Shown here: positions 58,401 to 64,000 of the stretch, in pieces
Numbering within the stretch: position 1 is the stretch's first letter
Layout: the number at the start of each line of letters is the position of its first letter
NCBI GenBank assembly: GCA_033064195.1
Contig: JARBJD010000212.1
Coordinates: 62,001-126,000, forward strand
Direction of reading: 5' to 3'
DNA from: Blattamonas nauphoetae
Taxonomy: Eukaryota; Preaxostyla; Oxymonadida
DNA length: 64,000 nucleotides
Notes under the pieces: generated by a model
What the model saw: only the letters and a program-made list of their open reading frames with translations
What the model was told of the DNA's origin: nothing
Database searches by the model: none
Program-made: the position numbers and the translations under genes

Positions 58401-61400
58401 TCGGTTCAAAGGTGAAATTGTAGTACAGATTTGCAGAACGTGGATAGGGAGTGCCGTTTGGATAGAATGTTTTGAGATGCTGAAATGCATAAGAAAGAGT
58501 TTTGCACTCATAGTTCGAAAAGCGACATTTGGTGTTATAGGGGGTTTACTAAGTATGTCCCCTCGAGTTTTCTCGCTGTCGACCAGGTCAATTGAGTTAA
58601 TTTTTTGTCAAGAGTCTTACACTGAGTCAATTCATATTTTAAGCAAAGATTTTCAATATCGTATTCATTAAGTCACTCAAATCGCACAAATCTCAAAATG
58701 ATTCACTGATTTTTCATTCTATGTGAAACGATAGCTGTGTCAAACTTCTAATTGGAGTGATTATCACCTTTTTCTCTTGATTTTTGCTCTAAACATGCAA
58801 AAAAGTCAGATAGATTCGCTGATCTGGTCGAAACAGTGGATTTCGTTCTGACATCACTCGAATGTTTGTTCAACTCATTTGACTCTATGAATCACCTATT
58901 TTATCCTCTTTAAAAATAGGTGAAGTTATGAATTAGAAGAAAAGGACCTTTGATCGCAGTCTCTGGCACTCTTTTTGATTTCACACGGCAAAACTCTAAC
59001 CAAGAATGCAAAAAGTTACATTTGAGGAAACGTGTGAAGTTTCACGTTTTTCCAGAAATTCCATCTCATTCTTTAAACTTCAACACAGTACTATCAGAAT
59101 CGAAGTCTTGTGAGAATCACTCTGGAAAGTGAACGAGATCAGATTTGAATCGACTCTCTGATGAAGAATGACAAACTTTCCTTGTTTTAACCTCACTTTT
59201 TAGAATGTATTGGACGATAGACATCTGTCATGTTGTCCTGTCATGATTGTCAAGGATCCTCCGGTTCTCTCCAACCAAGATGATATTCACACAAAGTTCG
59301 AGAATTCATGCTGAAGTCATCTCATTAAACCAGTTCTCTCATTCTTTTCATCAATCAATGAGTGAATCTGTGAAAACAAAGCAGGAGGAGACATGAAAAA
59401 GATAGATTTTCGTGAATAAAGCAATATTGAAGTAAAATTCGAACTTTAGTCTGTCCGCTGGCTCGGTGTAAGCTCCTGCCTGGTCTTGTTTTCCATCTTC
59501 ACTCACTGTATATGTAGAAAACCTGAGGGGACATAATTAGTACACCCCCTATATCGGTTCCGGAAGATCGCACCTGTATCGGTGGATAATCGATGAAAGT
59601 GGCGATTCGAGTCCATTCGTCTTTGTTTTCTTCTTTTGTGATTCCTTCCACTTCGAGGTGAGGCCAGTCACTCAGTGATTGTCCTCTGCAACCCTTCAGA
59701 CGATCAGGTCCTACATCGCAGATGACAGATTCCGCCACAAAAACATCGTTTCCGAATGCTGCCGAGTTATTGTCAAACATACAATATGTGAGATAGAGTG
59801 GAGTCTCTGCAGTTGTTGCTCCGTTCACAAAAATCACGCCTCCTCTCCCGACTGCCACTCCATTCTCATCCGTTGCTGTTGCTTCACAGTTCATGAAGAT
59901 AGTGGGATCCCTTGATGTTTCATCCGCTGAGAGCCGACACGCATTGTCCAGTTCCACAAAGATCACTCCGCCGTGTTGAGCTGAACACGACGAGAACTCA
60001 GAAGCTTTGAGTGTCACGTTGCACAAATGGCAGAATGCGAAACCACCGCGTTGGGCTGAACACGACGAGACCTTGTAGTTTGAAAGGGTGATATTTGAGT
60101 TCTTTGCGAACAGAAAACTTCCATCACACAATGAGTGGATGTTCTGGATTGGGATTCCAGAAGATGTCAAGTCCAGAGCTCTCATTCCTTCGAGATGAAG
60201 AAATGGCTGAGTCGTAACATTGACAGTTGTCACTGAAGTGTAATCCCAATTGAAGGTTCCATCATTTGTGGATCGAACATGTCGCACAAAAGAGACACCG
60301 TTCAGAGTGAGATCGGTGTTGATGGTGACAGACCGGAAGATTGTTGATCGTCCTGTCGAATCGATGAAAGGATGGGTGAGTGTTCCATTGGAGAGTGTGA
60401 TGCGAACACTCCGCAGTGAAATCGAAGAATCTTCATCCACAAAAAATGTTGTGTTCGTGAGCTCCGAGAAGGAAAGATCAAGAGAATTCAGTGAAAGTGA
60501 GGCGTTGAGAAGACAACAGAAAGTCTCGTTGTTTGTTTGTGTGAAGTTAAGTAGAGATGGAGAGGTCAGAGTAAGAGTGACAGACGCATTGCTGAGTGAG
60601 AATGGAGTCATCGATTCGGTGTAGATGAAATCTGCGATGATGGCAGTGTGGACATTGTTGTGGAGACGAGAGCCGAGGAGAGACTGGAGGGTGAGTTCAG
60701 ACAGGCGAGCTTCACAGAACATGTTTGGAGAGGACCAAGAGAGAGTCATGTCAAAAGCTTTCTTCGAAAAGTGGAGTGTATGAGGTGCAGGAACGTGTGG
60801 ATGCGAATCATCGATGAGGAATGGGAGTTCAGAGAAGGATTCAATGGCTGTGAAATTGATTGTGAGTTGTTCGTCTGAGAATCCTTTCAGAACAACATCA
60901 TCTCCCTTCGCTTCCTCGTTCAGTTCCGACTCCGCCGAGTTTTCATCAAACTGACATCCTTCCATTTCAACTCGGCTTGTTGTGTCGTTCCACACAATGT
61001 CAATCGCTCCTGCCCGGCCATTCGATGAGCATCCTCCAAATTTGCAGAATGTGATCAAAATCAAGCCACTCATGTTTGCATCCACACAACTCCCACTTTG
61101 CACTGATCCATTGACAGATTCTGTGTGAGTGCGAGAGATGGTCAAGAAGAGCGTGTCTGACATCGACATCGATCCATTTCCAGACACAACAATCAACGCA
61201 GTCGAACCAGCGATGGATGAGAAACGAGAATGAGAGAAACGAGTCGTTCCTGCTGACAAGCTGAACAACTCCTTCGTTCGATTCTGTTTGACACGAACCA
61301 CAACATTCTTCACTGAAAGGAGTCCATCTTCCTTCATTGCGACGAGTGGAGAGGAGGGCGAGGAAGGAAGGAGAGTCATCGAGCGAAGTGTCAGGTTGGC

Positions 61401-62375
61401 ACCAGCTTCCACTTCGAGTTCTGCTGTCAACTGTGTTGTGTGAGGACGAGGCGATTCGTCAAGCGTCACGTGCACAGATTCTGTTCCGTTTCCGACAATC
61501 TCCACGTCTGTTTGGATTGACAAGATTTCACTTTCAGTGAATGACCCATCGGAGAGTGAGAAGAGTGTCGAACTGTCTGCCTTGAGTGTTTGGATGGCTG
61601 GCTGAAGTGTGTCTATCGTTTCGATCGGATTTTCATTCTCATCTGTCTCCACATCCAACTTGATCTCAGTCTTCGCTGTTGGAGTCTCAACGACTTTGAA
61701 GAGAGGACAGACTGTGAATGTATACCCGCCAGTTGTCACACTGATTTCACGATTCGATGTGCAGCCAACGACTGAAGATGTGTTGAGCAGCGATGAGCTG
61801 GCTGTGACGAATAAGATATCAGCCTGATTTGACGGCTCGAGATCAAAACGACAGTCTTCCAGAAGAACTGATCCATTCATCTTGAAAAGAAACATTCTCA
61901 AGTACATTCCAGTGAGGGCAAACGTGCATGAATATGCTTTAAAAGCGGTGTGTGTGAGATCGAATGTTGCTGAACTTGAACCTGTTGTTTGGCACCGTTT
62001 CAAAGTACAATTGTCCATCGTGAGTGAGACAGACTTTGAACAGCTGATCAATCCATCTCTGGTTTCACATTCATTGAAGAGGCAGCTTTGAAAGATAAAG
62101 AAACAAGGTCCTGATATCCCGAGGAGATAAATCATGGACGGATTGAGAGATGTGTGGAAGACAGTCCCAACAAAAAAGGAGTCGGGGGAGTTCGAGGTCG
62201 ACGTCATTCCGAATTCGTCCAGAGTGCAGTCGACGAAGAGGAGAGGGTCATCCCGTGTGACGACACCGGATTCAACAGACAGTGAGCCATTCCCGAAACG
62301 AGATCGAGTCACCACAATCGGTCTGACACCTGAGACAGCTTTGATTAAGATAACCGAAGACAATCGGTCTGACAC
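55436..62375 (-). CDS. Giant beta-helix ectodomain (receptor gene, 5' and middle exons)
   Basis: Two long exons, 62375-59574 and 58479-55436, encode about 1950 residues of Ser/Thr-rich beta-strand repeats with many N-glycosylation sites (for example LSLNSCSLPSFTLASCPLIS). The join IDYPPIQ to HLKTFYPNG is in frame (phase 0) across intron 58480-59573, which holds a transposon. Reading on to the membrane-pseudokinase exon gives at least 2330 residues. Without the join, the last exon A codons would run into the element and stop at 59499. The true start lies upstream of the window or in the 46-bp repeat array, where TAA occurs in frame. Function: a cell-surface receptor or adhesin of the Pmp-like oxymonad type, with cytoplasmic pseudokinase signalling or scaffolding inferred. 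Confidence 0.8.
58540..59549. mobile_element. 1-kb TA-flanked element inside an intron
   Basis: The imperfect inverted ends begin GGGGGTGTACTAATTATGTC and GGGGGTTTACTAAGTATGTC (about 40 bp). A TA dinucleotide flanks both sides (58538-58539 and 59550-59551), as for Tc1/mariner elements. There is no transposase. It sits inside an intron that would otherwise be only about 80 nt. Confidence 0.8.
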
Positions 62376-64000
62376 CTGAGACAGCTTTGATTAAGATAAC
62401 CGAAGACAATCGGTCTGACACCTGAGACAGCTTTGATTAAGATAACCGAAGACAATCGGTCTGACACCTGAGACAGCTTTGATTAAGATAACCGAAGACA
62501 ATCGGTCTGACACCTGAGACAGCTTTGATTAAGATAACCGAAGACAATCGGTCTGACACCTGAGACAGCTTTGATTAAGATAACCGAAGACAATCGGTCT
62601 GACACCTGAGACAGCTTTGATTAAGATAACCGAAGACAATCGGTCTGACACCTGAGACAGCTTTGATTAAGATAACCGAAGACAATCGGTCTGACACCTG
62701 AGACAGCTTTGATTAAGATAACCGAAGACAATCGGTCTGACACCTGAGACAGCTTTGATTAAGATAACCGAAGACAATCGGTCTGACACCTGAGACAGCT
62801 TTGATTAAGATAACCGAAGACAATCGGTCTGACACCTGAGACAGCTTTGATTAAGATAACCGAAGACAATCGGTCTGACACCTGAGACAGCTTTGATTAA
62901 GATAACCGAAGACAATCGGTCTGACACCTGAGACAGCTTTGATTAAGATAACCGAAGACAATCGGTCTGACACCTGAGACAGCTTTGATTAAGATAACCG
63001 AAGACAATCGGTCTGACACCTGAGACAGCTTTGATTAAGATAACCGAAGACAATCGGTCTGACACCTGAGACAGCTTTGATTAAGATAACCGAAGACAAT
63101 CGGTCTGACACCTGAGACAGCTTTGATTAAGATAACCGAAGACAATCGGTCTGACACCTGAGACAGCTTTGATTAAGATAACCGAAGACAATCGGTCTGA
63201 CACCTGAGACAGCTTTGATTAAGATAACCGAAGACAATCGGTCTGACACCTGAGACAGCTTTGATTAAGATAACCGAAGACAATCGGTCTGACACCTGAG
63301 ACAGCTTTGATTAAGATAACCGAAGACAATCGGTCTGACACCTGAGACAGCTTTGATTAAGATAACCGAAGACAATCGGTCTGACACCTGAGACAGCTTT
63401 GATTAAGATAACCGAAGACAATCGGTCTGACACCTGAGACAGCTTTGATTAAGATAACCGAAGACAATCGGTCTGACACCTGAGACAGCTTTGATTAAGA
63501 TAACCGAAGACAATCGGTCTGACACCTGAGACAGCTTTGATTAAGATAACCGAAGACAATCGGTCTGACACCTGAGACAGCTTTGATTAAGATAACCGAA
63601 GACAATCGGTCTGACACCTGAGACAGCTTTGATTAAGATAACCGAAGACAATCGGTCTGACACCTGAGACAGCTTTGATTAAGATAACCGAAGACAATCG
63701 GTCTGACACCTGAGACAGCTTTGATTAAGATAACCGAAGACAATCGGTCTGACACCTGAGACAGCTTTGATTAAGATAACCGAAGACAATCGGTCTGACA
63801 CCTGAGACAGCTTTGATTAAGATAACCGAAGACAATCGGTCTGACACCTGAGACAGCTTTGATTAAGATAACCGAAGACAATCGGTCTGACACCTGAGAC
63901 AGCTTTGATTAAGATAACCGAAGACAATCGGTCTGACACCTGAGACAGCTTTGATTAAGATAACCGAAGACAATCGGTCTGACACCTGAGACAGCTTTGA
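62314..64000. repeat. 46-bp tandem array, ~37 near-perfect copies
   Basis: The period is 46 bp and the copies appear identical. The last copy merges into the coding sequence of the giant receptor (SGVRPIVVTRSRFGNG), so the unit came from that exon. Because 46 is not a multiple of 3, the reading frame rotates and one TAA appears every three units on the minus strand. The array runs off the window edge. Confidence 0.95.

Noticed and set aside
58477-58671. A short plus-strand frame sharing the GLLSMSPRVF run with the end of the receptor exon.
   Set aside because: The similarity comes from the inverted ends of the 1-kb element, not from a protein family.
1-64000. A variant code with TAA/TAG as glutamine, known from some oxymonads.
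   Set aside because: Frames of 500-1000 residues are open with no internal TAA or TAG, and some natural ends use TAG (11882, 10530) or TAA. The standard code fits.
62314-64000. A CRISPR array.
   Set aside because: The 46-bp units follow each other with no variable spacers, and the sequence is eukaryotic coding DNA.

Overview
The window is eukaryotic nuclear DNA, most likely from an oxymonad flagellate (Preaxostyla, Blattamonas-like). The evidence is the gene style: very short introns (29 to 80 nt, loose GT, strong pyrimidine tract and YAG ends), huge cysteine-poor beta-helix surface proteins ending in a membrane span and a degenerate kinase domain, expanded HEAT/ARM-like families, and coiled-coil proteins with a SPRY-like tail. 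The genus is an inference; no rRNA or standard marker gene is present. The code looks standard: TGA, TAA and TAG all serve as stops.

Layout. 1-2970: decayed paralogue of a HEAT-like family, cut by a fold-back element. 3114-6098: PIF/Harbinger element with a decayed transposase and a nested MITE. 6281-9346: coiled-coil/SPRY-like protein with about 37 tandem 14-residue repeats. 9347-11636: fragments and one intact HEAT-like gene. 11882-23469: a second HEAT-like gene split by an 8.4 kb nest of transposons that includes a hAT-like element carrying beta-helix gene pieces. 23481-25726: another element with an 8-bp target duplication. 26251-27504: decayed coiled-coil paralogue. 29062-31529: RhoGAP gene interrupted by a 788-bp element. 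33601-39878: a 6.3 kb element with about 430-bp inverted ends, each holding a tRNA-Glu-like sequence, and a cargo of several host gene fragments. 40440-43824: decayed ABC transporter and HEAT-like remains. 43885-50300: two intact tandem coiled-coil/SPRY genes flanking a broken beta-helix gene hit by a second copy of the 788-bp element. 50399-52735: membrane-anchored S41-type protease. 53469-62375: a giant beta-helix receptor with a pseudokinase tail, one intron of which holds a 1-kb TA-flanked element. 62314-64000: about 37 near-perfect copies of a 46-bp repeat that grew out of that gene's coding sequence.

The strongest theme is a dense, recently active set of cut-and-paste transposons. At least seven have readable target duplications (AAT, TAA, TGA, TCA, TA, and three different 8-mers). 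Several sit inside host genes that can still be read across the insertion, and two carry captured host gene fragments.

The intact genes point to a cell-surface theme (beta-helix receptor, membrane S41 protease) alongside lineage-specific intracellular repeat proteins. No operon-like organisation is expected or seen.
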